Positions 1-8,737 of a stretch of DNA of 64,000 nucleotides are shown here, one piece after another. The DNA comes from an uncultured Hungatella sp. GTDB taxonomy: Bacteria > Bacillota > Clostridia > Lachnospirales > Lachnospiraceae. Positions within the stretch are counted from its first letter, which is position 1. The number at the start of each line of letters is the position of its first letter. The stretch covers positions 1 through 64,000 of the forward strand of contig CAJUFP010000006.1 of assembly GCA_910585645.1 (NCBI GenBank). The letters are read 5' to 3'. Below the pieces are notes generated by a model. It did no database searches. It was not told the origin of the DNA and saw only the letters and a list, made by a program, of their open reading frames with translations. The translations under genes were made by a program, and so were the position numbers.

Positions 1-325
1 CTCCATGGCATAAATTCACCCTGCCGGGACATCTCTCCTTCTCTGTCTGGCAAAAGCAGGATTCGCCGATTAAGGATTGCTCACCTAAGGTGGTTCCGAC
101 AGGGGACGCTACCGCAACTTTGCAGCGAAAAACAGGCAGGATCCGCTCCAATAAATATAATGCGCAAACCTTACGGCTGATAAAACAAATATCTTTCCGC
201 TACAGACTCGAAACCACAACCCTACCAGAAACACTTCAAGTGAGCAACCCTTGGCCAGCGAATTCTGCTTTTGCCAGTTAGAGAAGGGAAGGATGGTCCC
301 GTCCGGGTGAATTTATGCCATGGAG
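1..325. repeat. Imperfect inverted-repeat element, about 325 bp
   Basis: Bases 1-83 recur as an imperfect reverse complement at about 242-323. The arms share CTCCATGGCATAAATTCACC at the outer tips and GGCAAAAGCAGG/AATTCGC further in. The roughly 160 bp between the arms holds no convincing gene. The pair could form an extended hairpin or be the ends of a small non-autonomous (MITE-like) element. The left flank is cut by the window edge, so a target duplication cannot be tested. The short open frames inside lack a credible ribosome site and look like chance. Confidence 0.65.
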
Positions 326-405
326 ATGAGACCAGGGAAACAGGAGGGCCTAACCCCGAGTGGTTCCCGCTTTAAGGGCTCATCGGAATGTTTGGCATAT
401 CTGAA

Positions 406-440
406 CCCGGACAGGACCATCCTTCCCTTCTCTGACTGGC
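406..440. repeat. Partial third copy of the inverted-repeat arm
   Basis: This stretch matches the reverse complement of the right arm of the 1-325 element at 33 of 35 bases by eye (CCCGGAC-GGACCATCCTTCC and onward to CTGGC). It lies between that element and the end of the MATE gene, so it is in the 3' region of the MATE transcript. It suggests a solo or decayed copy of the same repeat. The remaining bases between 325 and 468 show nothing else I can name. Confidence 0.55.
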
Positions 441-468
441 CCCACGACTACCCTCGCCTTTTGCTCAC

Positions 469-1824
469 TCAATTACTCCCCCTCTTAAAGATCCTCCCAA
501 GCATCACCACCGCCGCGATAGTCAGCACGAACTCCGCCACCGGCTGGGCATAAGCCAACCCATACAGAGGATACGCCCAGTTGAGCACAAACAATGCCGG
601 GATCTCCAGGATGATCTTTCTCATGATGGCGAAAATCAGCGCGTTCTTTCCCATCCCCAGAGCCTGGAACACGCCTACAGCCAGAAAATCCATGTAGATC
701 AGGGGCTGGGCCAGGCACATGGCCCTAAGGAACCTTGTCCCGTAGGCGATGATCGTTTCATTGTTCATAAACAATGCCACAAGATTTCCGGCCCAGATAT
801 AGTACCCCACAGTCACGGCCACCATGGCTGGCAGCATCAGCTTTATGGCAAAGAGGATGGTATCCTTCATCCTTTTGTGATTCCCGCTGGCGTAAGTGTA
901 GCTGACCAAAGGCATGATCCCCTGGGAGAACCCAAGCGCGATCTGAAACGGAACCGTGTTCACCTTCTGGGCAATACCCATGGAAGCCACCGCGTCCGCG
1001 CCGTAGGAGGAAGTAAAATTATTCAGGATGGTCATTCCCGTCACGTTGAGAAGGTTCTGGATGGATGCCGGGATTCCCACCGCGCAGATCCCCAGGACGA
1101 TAAACCGCTCAAAGCCAAACTTTCTCGGGCTGACGCTGACAAAGGTGTGCTTTCTCTTCACATACAGCAGCACAAAGAAATAACCGCAGGCAAAGCAGTT
1201 GGACAAAAACGTGGCAAGTCCCGCTCCGGCCGCTCCCATATTAAGTCCCCAGGGAAGGATAAAAATGGGATCCAGGATCATGTTCAGGAAACACCCGCTC
1301 ATGGTGCCGATGCTGGCGTGAAGGGACGCCCCCTCAGAGCGGACCATGTAGGCCATGACCACATTTAAAATAGAAGGAGCCGCCCCGCAGGTGACGGTCC
1401 ACAGCATATAGCTGTCCGTGGCTGCCCAGGTCATTTCATCCGCCCCCAAAGTGGTCAAAAGAGGCGCCTTGCACAGGGTACACAGAAGAGAGAACAAGAT
1501 CCCGCTAAACAGAGAACAGTAAAATCCAAATGCGGAGCTTCTCCTTACCGTCTCATAGTCCTTCCTGCCCAGAGCCCTGCTCATCATGCTGGAAGTTCCC
1601 ACGCCGAACAGGTTGTTTACCGCGTTAAAGGCCAGCAGCACCGGGTAGGCCAGGGTCACAGCCGCGTTCTGTACCGGATCTCCCAGCATTCCCACAAAAT
1701 AGGTGTCCGCTAAGTTGTAGATAACCATGACCAGGGAGCTTAGGATCGTAGGGACAGCCAGCTTGGCTATGGCTCTCGGTATGGGCATCTTCTCAAACAA
1801 CAGTATCTTCTCATTTTCTTCCAA
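469..1824 (-). CDS. MATE family multidrug/sodium-type efflux transporter
   Basis: A 451-residue inner-membrane protein with the two-half, 12-helix pattern of MATE transporters, which use Na+ or H+ gradients to export cationic drugs or metabolites. The first half opens with the family-type segment IPRAIAKLAVPTILSSLV and continues with YNLADTYFVG. The substrate cannot be told from sequence. The frame opens at a TTG codon after an AAGAGAG-like site; Met13 (KMPIPRA) is an alternative start. It lies 36 bases downstream of engB on the same strand, so it may be read through from the tig-lon operon. Length is normal for the family. Confidence 0.9.
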   Translation of the reverse strand: MEENEKILLFEKMPIPRAIAKLAVPTILSSLVMVIYNLADTYFVGMLGDPVQNAAVTLAYPVLLAFNAVNNLFGVGTSSMMSRALGRKDYETVRRSSAFGFYCSLFSGILFSLLCTLCKAPLLTTLGADEMTWAATDSYMLWTVTCGAAPSILNVVMAYMVRSEGASLHASIGTMSGCFLNMILDPIFILPWGLNMGAAGAGLATFLSNCFACGYFFVLLYVKRKHTFVSVSPRKFGFERFIVLGICAVGIPASIQNLLNVTGMTILNNFTSSYGADAVASMGIAQKVNTVPFQIALGFSQGIMPLVSYTYASGNHKRMKDTILFAIKLMLPAMVAVTVGYYIWAGNLVALFMNNETIIAYGTRFLRAMCLAQPLIYMDFLAVGVFQALGMGKNALIFAIMRKIILEIPALFVLNWAYPLYGLAYAQPVAEFVLTIAAVVMLGRIFKRGSN

Positions 1825-1860
1825 TTTTACACACTCTCTTTCTCACAGGCAAAACTTCTG

Positions 1861-2460
1861 TCAACCGTTACTCTCCTCTCCCACCACGCTCTCCATCAGC
1901 TGCCAGATCTCCTCCCGCCCCTGTTTCGTCTGGGCGGAAAAGGGGATCAGAACATCCCCCTTGTCCATTCCAAGGCCCAGTCTCACCATCTTTACATGCT
2001 TTTGCACCTGACTGCGGTTGATCTTGTCCAGCTTTGTGGCAATGACTGTGGGGCGGTATCCGTTGTACACGATCCAGTCGTACATGGTCTTGTCATTGGC
2101 CGAGGGCTCATGGCGGATATCCACCAAAAGAAACACGCCCTTAAGCATCTTGGACCGTTTCAGATATCCCTCGATCATCTTCCCCCACTTTTCCTTCTCC
2201 CCCAGAGACACCTTGGCGTACCCGTACCCCGGAAGGTCCACAAAATAAAGGGCGTCATTGATATGGTAAAAATTGATGGTCTGCGTCTTTCCCGGCTGGG
2301 ACGACGTCCTGGCCAGGGATTTCCGGTTCATAAGCCCGTTGATCAGGGAGGACTTCCCCACATTGGACTTGCCGGCAAAGGCAAACTCCGGGTGAAGATT
2401 CTCCGGCAGGGCGCTGGTCACCCCGCAGACCGTCTCCAGCTCGGCGCTCTTAATGATCAT
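1861..2460 (-). CDS. engB: Ribosome biogenesis GTPase EngB/YsxC
   Basis: A 199-residue TrmE-Era-EngA-EngB family GTPase, essential in many bacteria for maturation of the 50S ribosomal subunit. The G1 loop GKSNVGKS lies at residues 30-37. G3 DLPGYG is near residue 75, G4 TKLDK near 142, and a G5-like SAQTKQG follows. The start ATG follows GGAGGGG by 7 bases, and this site overlaps the lon stop codon, so translation is probably coupled to lon. The lon-ysxC neighbourhood is conserved in Firmicutes. Nothing unusual is seen. Confidence 0.97.
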   Translation of the reverse strand: MIIKSAELETVCGVTSALPENLHPEFAFAGKSNVGKSSLINGLMNRKSLARTSSQPGKTQTINFYHINDALYFVDLPGYGYAKVSLGEKEKWGKMIEGYLKRSKMLKGVFLLVDIRHEPSANDKTMYDWIVYNGYRPTVIATKLDKINRSQVQKHVKMVRLGLGMDKGDVLIPFSAQTKQGREEIWQLMESVVGEESNG

Positions 2461-2473
2461 TTCGTTCCCCTCC

Positions 2474-4789
2474 TTACAAAACCAGCGCTTCCAAAAGTAC
2501 CTGTTCCATATCCTTCACATACACAATATCCAGCCCCTCTGTGATCTCCTTTGACAGTTCTCCCATATCCGGCCGGTTCTTCTCCGGCACCAGGACCTTC
2601 TTGATACGGGCCATTCTGGCTGCCAGCACCTTCTCCTTTAAGCCGCCGATAGGCAGCACCCGCCCCCGCAGGGTCACCTCCCCGGTCATGGCCGTCTTGG
2701 CGTCAACCGGTTTTTTCGTCACAGCCGACACCATAGCCGTGGCCATGGTGATTCCCGCAGAAGGACCGTCCTTAGGCACCGCTCCCTCCGGAATGTGCAG
2801 ATGGATGTCATGGTTTGCGAAAAAATCCTCCTCCACCTGATAATCCGGACAGATGGACCTGACATAGGTAAGGGCGATCTGGGCAGACTCCTTCATCACG
2901 TCCCCCATCTTCCCCGTCATGATCAGCTCCCCTTTTCCCGGCATCACATTGACCTCGATCTGCAGCGTGTCTCCCCCGGCGCTGGTCCAGGCCAGTCCCC
3001 GGACAACGCCCACCTGGTCTTCCTCATTGGCATCCTCAAAAGAGATCTTCTCCTTGCCCAGATACCCCTCCAGGTCCGCTTCCTCCACCTTCACGCCCAT
3101 CTGTCCGCTCTCTAAAAACCTGCGGGCCGCCTTGCGGCAGATATCTCCGATGCGCCGTTCCAGGGAACGCACTCCGGCTTCCCTGGTATAATTGTGGATG
3201 ATCTTTTTCAGAGCCTGGTCCTCTATGGACAGATGCTCCTCTTTCAGGCCGTTTTTCTCCAGCTGCTTTTTTACCAGGTACTGCCTGGCAATGTGGAACT
3301 TCTCATTTTCCGTGTAGCTGTTGACCTCAATGATCTCCATCCGGTCCAAAAGAGGGGCCGGTATGGTCTGGGTGGTGTTGGCTGTGGCGATAAACAAAAC
3401 CTTGGACAGATCAAGAGGCGTCTCCACATAGTGATCCCGAAACTTTACGTTCTGCTCCCCGTCCAGCACCTCCAAAAGGGCGGAGGACACATCCCCCTTG
3501 TAGTCGCTGCTTACCTTGTCGATCTCGTCCAGCAGCATCAGAGGGTTTCCCACGCCGGCCTGTCTCAGCCCCTCCGCCAGGCGGCCGGGCATGGCTCCCA
3601 CATAGGTCCTGCGGTGGCCCCGGATCTCCGCCTCGTCCCGGACCCCGCCTAAGCTGATGCGCACATACTTCTTGCCCAGGGCTCTGGCCACGGAGCGGGC
3701 GATGGAAGTCTTGCCCGTCCCCGGAGGCCCTACCAGACACAGGATAGACCCGCTGGCCTCCTTTGTCAGCGTCCGCACCGCCAGATATTCCAGAACCCGC
3801 TCCTTCACCTTTTCCAGACCGTAATGGTCCTCATTGAGGATCTTCTCCGCATGGGAGATGTCGTTGTTGTCCCGGGAATATTTTCTCCAGGGCAGCTCTA
3901 AAAGCGTCTCGATGTACGTCCGCAGAACCGCCGCCTCCTGGCTGCTGCCCTGCATGTTCTTCAGCCGCCCGATCTCTTTTGTAAGCTTCTCCTTTGTCTC
4001 CTTGTCCGCTTTCAGCTTCCGGGTCTTCTCCAGGTAGGCCTCCATATCATCCGTCCCCTGCTCCTCCCCCAGCTCCCTGCGGATGATCCGCATCTGCTCC
4101 CTGAGCACATAATCTTTCTGGTTCTTGTCGATCTGGTTCCTGACCTTGCCCTGAAACTCCTGCTTGATCTGCCCTACCTGGATCTCGATCATCAGACGGC
4201 GGACCAGAATCTCATACATCTCGCTTTCCCGGTCCGCCTCCAGGATCTCCTGGCTCACGGTGCAGTCCCAGGGGATCTCATTGGCGATCTGGCTCATCAG
4301 CTCTCCCAGGTCTGAGATCATCATAAGATCCGGCAGCTTCTCCCTGGCCATCTTTGGACTGCCGTCCCCGTACTCGGTCAGCTTGTCCTTCAACACCCGG
4401 GCCATGGCCTCCCTGGCCGCGGCGTCAGGCATATCCCGCTTAACAGGCGCCTCCTCAACATCCCCTGTGAGCATGGATTCTGACGGCGAAAGCTCCAAAA
4501 GCTGCGCCCGTTCCCTGCCCTCCACCATGACCCGGATAACGCCTCCCGGCAGTCGGATCAGCTGTCTCACTTCCGCGATGGTCCCCGTCTCCCACAGCTG
4601 ATCCTGGGAGGGGTCCGCCACGTCCGGCGATCTCTGCCCCACCAGGAAAAGCTGCTGGTCTGTCACCATAGCCGCCTCAAGAGCCGCAATGGATTTTCTC
4701 CTGCTTATGTCAAAAAATCTTGTCGAATTTGGAAGTATGGTCATGCCTCTTAAGGCGATGACAGGAATGATCCTGGTATGCTCTCCCAT
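2474..4789 (-). CDS. lon: ATP-dependent protease La (Lon)
   Basis: A 771-residue cytosolic AAA+ serine protease that degrades damaged and regulatory proteins. The order is an N-terminal LON substrate domain (about 1-205), a coiled-coil linker, an AAA+ module with Walker A GPPGTGKTS, and the C-terminal Lon_C protease domain. The catalytic dyad is Ser677 in KDGPSAGIT and Lys720 in GGLKEKV. The ATG follows AGAGGGG by about 7 bases. It is followed by engB and preceded by clpX in the quality-control operon. A perfect palindrome upstream may separate its expression from that of clpX. Confidence 0.98.
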   Translation of the reverse strand: MGEHTRIIPVIALRGMTILPNSTRFFDISRRKSIAALEAAMVTDQQLFLVGQRSPDVADPSQDQLWETGTIAEVRQLIRLPGGVIRVMVEGRERAQLLELSPSESMLTGDVEEAPVKRDMPDAAAREAMARVLKDKLTEYGDGSPKMAREKLPDLMMISDLGELMSQIANEIPWDCTVSQEILEADRESEMYEILVRRLMIEIQVGQIKQEFQGKVRNQIDKNQKDYVLREQMRIIRRELGEEQGTDDMEAYLEKTRKLKADKETKEKLTKEIGRLKNMQGSSQEAAVLRTYIETLLELPWRKYSRDNNDISHAEKILNEDHYGLEKVKERVLEYLAVRTLTKEASGSILCLVGPPGTGKTSIARSVARALGKKYVRISLGGVRDEAEIRGHRRTYVGAMPGRLAEGLRQAGVGNPLMLLDEIDKVSSDYKGDVSSALLEVLDGEQNVKFRDHYVETPLDLSKVLFIATANTTQTIPAPLLDRMEIIEVNSYTENEKFHIARQYLVKKQLEKNGLKEEHLSIEDQALKKIIHNYTREAGVRSLERRIGDICRKAARRFLESGQMGVKVEEADLEGYLGKEKISFEDANEEDQVGVVRGLAWTSAGGDTLQIEVNVMPGKGELIMTGKMGDVMKESAQIALTYVRSICPDYQVEEDFFANHDIHLHIPEGAVPKDGPSAGITMATAMVSAVTKKPVDAKTAMTGEVTLRGRVLPIGGLKEKVLAARMARIKKVLVPEKNRPDMGELSKEITEGLDIVYVKDMEQVLLEALVL

Positions 4790-4845
4790 CCTGATCCCCT
4801 CTTTCTTCGTATCTTATGTCATTTCGTCTGGTCTTTCTATAAAGA

Positions 4846-4869
4846 AAATGGGAGCGGCCGCTCCCATTT
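4846..4869 (-). terminator. Perfect 24-bp palindrome between clpX and lon
   Basis: AAATGGGAGCGG and its exact reverse complement abut with no spacer. In the minus direction the hairpin is followed by TCTTTATAG, a poor U-tract. It could be a weak or partial terminator that lowers lon relative to clpX, or a processing site. No strong lon promoter was found between it and the lon start. Confidence 0.5.
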
Positions 4870-4907
4870 CACGCAATCGTTCCTCGCCGGGATGCCGCCT
4901 TTTACAC

Positions 4908-6209
4908 TTACGCGATCTCCCCCGGCCTGTCTTTCTTAAACCTCTGTCCCAGAGTCTTTTTCGGCACAGCCGTATCCCGGTACACAAGCTCCGGCTCCCC
5001 CGCCTTATCCACCACGTCCTTTGTGATGGTGCAGATGCCTATGGTGTTGTCAGAGGGAACTTCGTACATGAGATCCATCATGGTACTCTCCATAATCGAC
5101 CTAAGGCCTCTGGCCCCTGTCTTCCGCTCCATAGCCAGCTTTGCCATAGCCCGCAGGGCATCCTCCTGAAACTCCAGCTTCACGTCGTCCATCTCAAACA
5201 GCTTCTGATACTGTTTCACCAGGGCGTTCTTGGGCTCCCGCAAAATCCGAAGCAGAGCGTCCTCGGACAGAAGCTCCAGAGAAACCGTTATGGGCACGCG
5301 GCCGATAAACTCCGGGATCAGGCCGAACTTAATAAGATCCTGAGGCTCCACCTGCTTTAACAGCTTATCAATATCAGCGGCCTTCTTATCCACCACCTCC
5401 GCGTTGAAGCCGATGGACCCCTTGCTGGTGCGGCGCTCAATGATCTTCTCCAGACCGTCAAACGCGCCGCCGCAGATAAACAGGATGTTTGTGGTGTCGA
5501 TCTGCAGAAGTTCCTGGTGGGGATGCTTTCTCCCGCCCTGAGGCGGCACGCTGGCCACCGTGCCCTCCAGGATCTTCAAAAGGGCCTGCTGCACGCCCTC
5601 GCCGGACACGTCCCTGGTGATGGACACATTCTCCGACTTCTTGGTGATCTTGTCAATCTCGTCGATGTAGATGATCCCGTACTCCGCTTTTTGAATATCA
5701 TAGTCAGCGGCCTGGATCAGCTTTAAAAGGATGTTCTCCACATCCTCGCCCACATACCCTGCCTCGGTCAGCGCCGTGGCGTCGGCAATGGCAAATGGCA
5801 CGTTTAAAATCTTTGCCAGGGTCTGGGCCAGATAGGTCTTGCCAGATCCCGTAGGTCCCAGAAGAAGGATATTGCTCTTCTGCACGTCAATATCCATGTT
5901 CTTCCTGGAAGTGATCCTCTTGTAATGGTTGTACACAGCCACGGACAGAACCTTCTTTGCCTGGTCCTGGCCGATGACATACTCATCCAGAAACGTCTTA
6001 ACTTCCTTTGGCTTTAACAGATTGATCTCACCGAACTCCTCGCTGACCTGCTCCTGGCCGTCCAGCTCCTCCTCCAGGATCTCTGCGCAAAGGTCAATAC
6101 ACTCGTCGCAGATAAACACGTTGTTGGAGCCTGCGATCAGTTTGCGCACCTGGTCCTGGGTCTTCCCGCAAAAAGAACAGCGGATCTTATCATCCATCCT
6201 GCCCGGCAT
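4908..6209 (-). CDS. clpX: ClpX, ATPase subunit of the ClpXP protease
   Basis: An AAA+ unfoldase that delivers proteins to ClpP. It has an N-terminal C4 zinc-binding domain (CSFC at residues 11-14, then CDEC), Walker A GPTGSGKT, Walker B IIYIDEID and a RVPI pore/sensor region. The frame is open upstream to 6233. I chose the ATG at 6209 because GAGGTGG sits 4 bases before it and because ClpX proteins usually begin about ten residues before the first cysteine. This gives 433 residues. clpP lies just upstream on the same strand. Confidence 0.97.
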   Translation of the reverse strand: MPGRMDDKIRCSFCGKTQDQVRKLIAGSNNVFICDECIDLCAEILEEELDGQEQVSEEFGEINLLKPKEVKTFLDEYVIGQDQAKKVLSVAVYNHYKRITSRKNMDIDVQKSNILLLGPTGSGKTYLAQTLAKILNVPFAIADATALTEAGYVGEDVENILLKLIQAADYDIQKAEYGIIYIDEIDKITKKSENVSITRDVSGEGVQQALLKILEGTVASVPPQGGRKHPHQELLQIDTTNILFICGGAFDGLEKIIERRTSKGSIGFNAEVVDKKAADIDKLLKQVEPQDLIKFGLIPEFIGRVPITVSLELLSEDALLRILREPKNALVKQYQKLFEMDDVKLEFQEDALRAMAKLAMERKTGARGLRSIMESTMMDLMYEVPSDNTIGICTITKDVVDKAGEPELVYRDTAVPKKTLGQRFKKDRPGEIA

Positions 6210-6293
6210 ATTTCCACCTCGATTCCTCATCATATTCTCCGTTACTCCCCATTTATAGTCTGGTTATCATTGTTCCCCATGTCGTTTGCTTAA

Positions 6294-6311
6294 GCGAATC
6301 CTGCTTTTGCC
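6294..6311. repeat. 18-bp dispersed repeat shared with the 1-325 element
   Basis: GCGAATCCTGCTTTTGCC in the clpP-clpX spacer is the exact reverse complement of 49-66 and differs by one base from 258-275. It seems to be a remnant of the inverted-repeat element arm. The adjoining bases do not match the arm. Confidence 0.45.
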
Positions 6312-6348
6312 CCGCAGGAGCCATGTCCTGTCAGGGCGAATCTTCCCG

Positions 6349-6930
6349 TCAATGCTTCTCAAGGATCCCGTCAATGAGCCCGTAATCCTTAGCCTCCTGG
6401 GCGCTCATGTAATTATCCCGCTCCGTATCCCGCTCAATGACTTCAATGGGCTGGCCCGTGTTTTTGGCCAGGATTTCATTGAGCTTTGATCTTGTCTTTA
6501 AGATGTTCTCCGCCGCGATGCGGATCTCCGTGGCCTGGCCTTTGGCGCCGCCGGAGGGCTGATGGATCATCACCTCGGCGTTTGGAAGGGCAAACCGTTT
6601 CCCCTTGGCTCCCCCTGACAGAAGGAAGGCGCCCATGCTGGCAGCCATGCCCATACACACAGTAGACACGTCGCACTTAATATAGTTCATCGTATCGTAG
6701 ATAGCCATGCCGGCGGTTACGGAACCGCCGGGGCTGTTGATGTACAGATTAATGTCTTTTGTGGGGTCCTCAGACTCCAGAAACAAAAGCTGGGCCACCA
6801 CCAGGCTTGCGGTCACATCATTGACCTCCTCGGCCAGAAAGATGATCCGCTCCTTTAAAAGCCGCGAATAGATATCATAGGACCGCTCTCCTCTGCTGGT
6901 CTGTTCAATGACATATGGTACTAAACTCAT
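6349..6930 (-). CDS. clpP: ClpP, proteolytic subunit of Clp protease
   Basis: A serine protease subunit that forms the tetradecameric chamber fed by ClpX and other Clp ATPases. The catalytic Ser is in [12 protein letters not shown], the His in VMIHQPSGG, and the Asp is in the following helix region. The frame is open to 6999, but the start at 6930 ([10 protein letters not shown]) has GGAGGG 6 bases upstream and matches the usual ClpP N-terminus, giving 193 residues. It lies between tig and clpX. Confidence 0.98.
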   Translation of the reverse strand: MSLVPYVIEQTSRGERSYDIYSRLLKERIIFLAEEVNDVTASLVVAQLLFLESEDPTKDINLYINSPGGSVTAGMAIYDTMNYIKCDVSTVCMGMAASMGAFLLSGGAKGKRFALPNAEVMIHQPSGGAKGQATEIRIAAENILKTRSKLNEILAKNTGQPIEVIERDTERDNYMSAQEAKDYGLIDGILEKH

Positions 6931-7046
6931 CCTGTTCCCTCCAGTCTTGGCCGCAGATCCTGTTTCAACCCTTTCTGCGGCGTTATTTTTCGAAATCATG
7001 GATCCCCCAGCCCTGGGGACTATCCTAAAAATTCTCTCTGTAAACA

Positions 7047-7071
7047 GAAAATGCGTCTATGACGCATTTTC
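7047..7071 (-). terminator. Hairpin after tig, possible weak terminator
   Basis: GAAAATGCGTC and GACGCATTTTC form an 11-bp stem with a TAT loop, 18 bases downstream of the tig stop. Only CTGTTTA follows in the minus direction, so termination would be partial. The hairpin could set the ratio of trigger factor to ClpP. Confidence 0.5.
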
Positions 7072-7088
7072 CCACACCGAGACAGACC

Positions 7089-8375
7089 TTAAACCAGTTT
7101 GGCCTCCGCCACCAGGAAATCAACAGCCTCCTGGACTGCCAGATCTTCTTTCATCTGCTCCAGTCCGGCCTCGCCCATGCGCTCCCTGGCCTGGGCGGCA
7201 TCCATGCCGTAAGCATTGGCCATGTTCTCGATCTCCTCGTTAAGCTTCTCCTCGGACACCTGAAGATTCTCCGCCTTTGCCACAGCCTCTAAAACCAGCC
7301 TGGTGCGGATGCTTCTCTCCGCCTGGGGTCTGGCCTGGTTCTTCAGCTGATCCACCGTCATGCCTGTAAACTGCATGTACTGGCTTAAGGACATACCCTG
7401 GCTCTGCATCCTGCGGGCGGAGTCATTTAACATAGTCTGGATCTGGGCTTCCAGCATAGGCTCCGGAATATCCATGGAGGCGCCCTCCACAGCCTTCTCC
7501 ACCACCCGGTTCTCATTCTCCGTGGCAGCCTGGCGCTGTCTGGTCTCTAACAGTTTCGCCCTGATATCGGTCTTGTATTCATCCAGAGTCTCAAAATCGG
7601 AAACCTCCTCGGCAAACTCGTCGTTTAACTCCGGAAGCTCTTTCTCCTTGATCTCCTTCACCGTCACCTTGAACATGGCCGGCTTTCCTGCCACCTCCTT
7701 GGCGTGGTATGCCTCCGGAAAGGTCACGTTCACCTGACACTCTTCCCCGATGTTCTTGCCGATCAGCTGCTCCTCAAAAGTGTCGATAAACGCGTGGGAG
7801 CCAATGCGCAGATCATAGTCCTGGGCCGTGCCGCCCTCAAACGGCTTGCCGTCCACAAAACCCTCAAAGTCAATCACCGTCTCATCCCCGTCCTTCACCG
7901 GTCTGTCCTCCACGGTGATCAGTCTGGCGTTCTGGTTCTGGATCCTCTTTAACTCATTGTCCACATCCTCGTCCGTCACTTCCGCGCTGGCCTTCTCCAC
8001 CTCCAGCCCCTTGTACTCGCCCAGAGTTACCTCCGGCTTTACCGCCACTGTGGCGGTGTAGATAAAGTTCTGCCCCTTGCCGATCTGGACGATATCAACC
8101 TCCGGCCTGGACACGATATCCAGCCCGCTCTCGTCCATGGCGTCCCCGTAGGTGGCGTCCATGACGATGTTAGCCGCCTCCTCGTAGAGCATCTCCAGCC
8201 CGTACATCTTCTCCACCATGGCAAGGGGCGCTTTGCCCTTGCGGAATCCGGGAATGGAAAAACGCCCTTTATTTTTCTCAAAGGCCTTTTTGATCGCCTT
8301 GTCAAATTCCTCCGCCGGAGCCTCTATGGTAAGCTTCGCCATGTTCTTCTCTAACTTCTCTACCTGTAAACTCAT
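7089..8375 (-). CDS. tig: Trigger factor, ribosome-associated chaperone and prolyl isomerase
   Basis: A 428-residue protein of typical length. It has an N-terminal ribosome-binding domain (about 1-145) with the signature FSIPGFRKGKAP that docks on ribosomal protein L23. The FKBP-like PPIase domain (about 150-245, GDETVIDFEGFVDG) and a C-terminal helical chaperone domain follow. The ATG follows AAGGAGGAACC by 6 bases. It is the first gene of the tig-clpP-clpX-lon-engB run and has a near-consensus promoter. Confidence 0.98.
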   Translation of the reverse strand: MSLQVEKLEKNMAKLTIEAPAEEFDKAIKKAFEKNKGRFSIPGFRKGKAPLAMVEKMYGLEMLYEEAANIVMDATYGDAMDESGLDIVSRPEVDIVQIGKGQNFIYTATVAVKPEVTLGEYKGLEVEKASAEVTDEDVDNELKRIQNQNARLITVEDRPVKDGDETVIDFEGFVDGKPFEGGTAQDYDLRIGSHAFIDTFEEQLIGKNIGEECQVNVTFPEAYHAKEVAGKPAMFKVTVKEIKEKELPELNDEFAEEVSDFETLDEYKTDIRAKLLETRQRQAATENENRVVEKAVEGASMDIPEPMLEAQIQTMLNDSARRMQSQGMSLSQYMQFTGMTVDQLKNQARPQAERSIRTRLVLEAVAKAENLQVSEEKLNEEIENMANAYGMDAAQARERMGEAGLEQMKEDLAVQEAVDFLVAEAKLV

Positions 8376-8443
8376 GTTATAGGTTCCTCCTTCATCTATA
8401 TGTGAACCGCCTTCTCCGCTTGGGCGTTACACTTCAATTTAGC

Positions 8444-8472
8444 ATTATAGCATAGGTCTTCCCGAAATACAA
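8444..8472 (-). promoter_or_regulatory. SigA-type promoter for the tig operon
   Basis: Read on the minus strand: TTGTAT (8467-8472), a 17-base spacer, TATAAT (8444-8449). Transcription should start near 8437, giving a leader of about 60 bases before tig. No CtsR or CIRCE-like operator was recognised. Confidence 0.85.
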
Positions 8473-8502
8473 GAAGCACTTCCCGGGAAAATACGGGATT
8501 TT

Positions 8503-8663
8503 CGGGAACCTGTTACTATTCACGGTGTGGCTGTGAATAGTAACCTGGGCCGCCATTTTGAATCACCTGCGGTGATGGGGCGGCCCAGATTCCGGCCATT
8601 ACGTGCATCCTCCTGGTTGTTCAGCGTGGTGAACAACCAGGCCGTGAACAGTAACGGGAACCT
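8503..8663. mobile_element. Palindromic MITE-like element with 9-bp direct repeats
   Basis: The element has terminal inverted repeats GTTACTATTCACGG (8512-8525) and CCGTGAACAGTAAC (8642-8655). Between them are nested hairpins: 8512-8523 with 8533-8544, CTGGGCCGCC 8545-8554 with 8579-8588 (inner ATCACC/GGTGAT), and CCTGGTTGTTCA 8612-8623 with 8630-8641. CGGGAACCT occurs directly on both sides (8503-8511 and 8655-8663), like a target-site duplication. No protein is encoded. The remaining bases to 8737 show only short GC-rich repeats. Confidence 0.6.
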
Positions 8664-8737
8664 CTGTGACCATTTGGATCCCCCCGAACCATTCTCCCGC
8701 CCGGCCGTTTATGATCGCCCGGCCATAAGCCGCCCTT

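Noticed and set aside
90..553. Two short plus-strand frames at the left edge
   Set aside because: They lie within the inverted-repeat element or across its edge and the MATE 3' end, with no ribosome site and no recognisable protein pattern.
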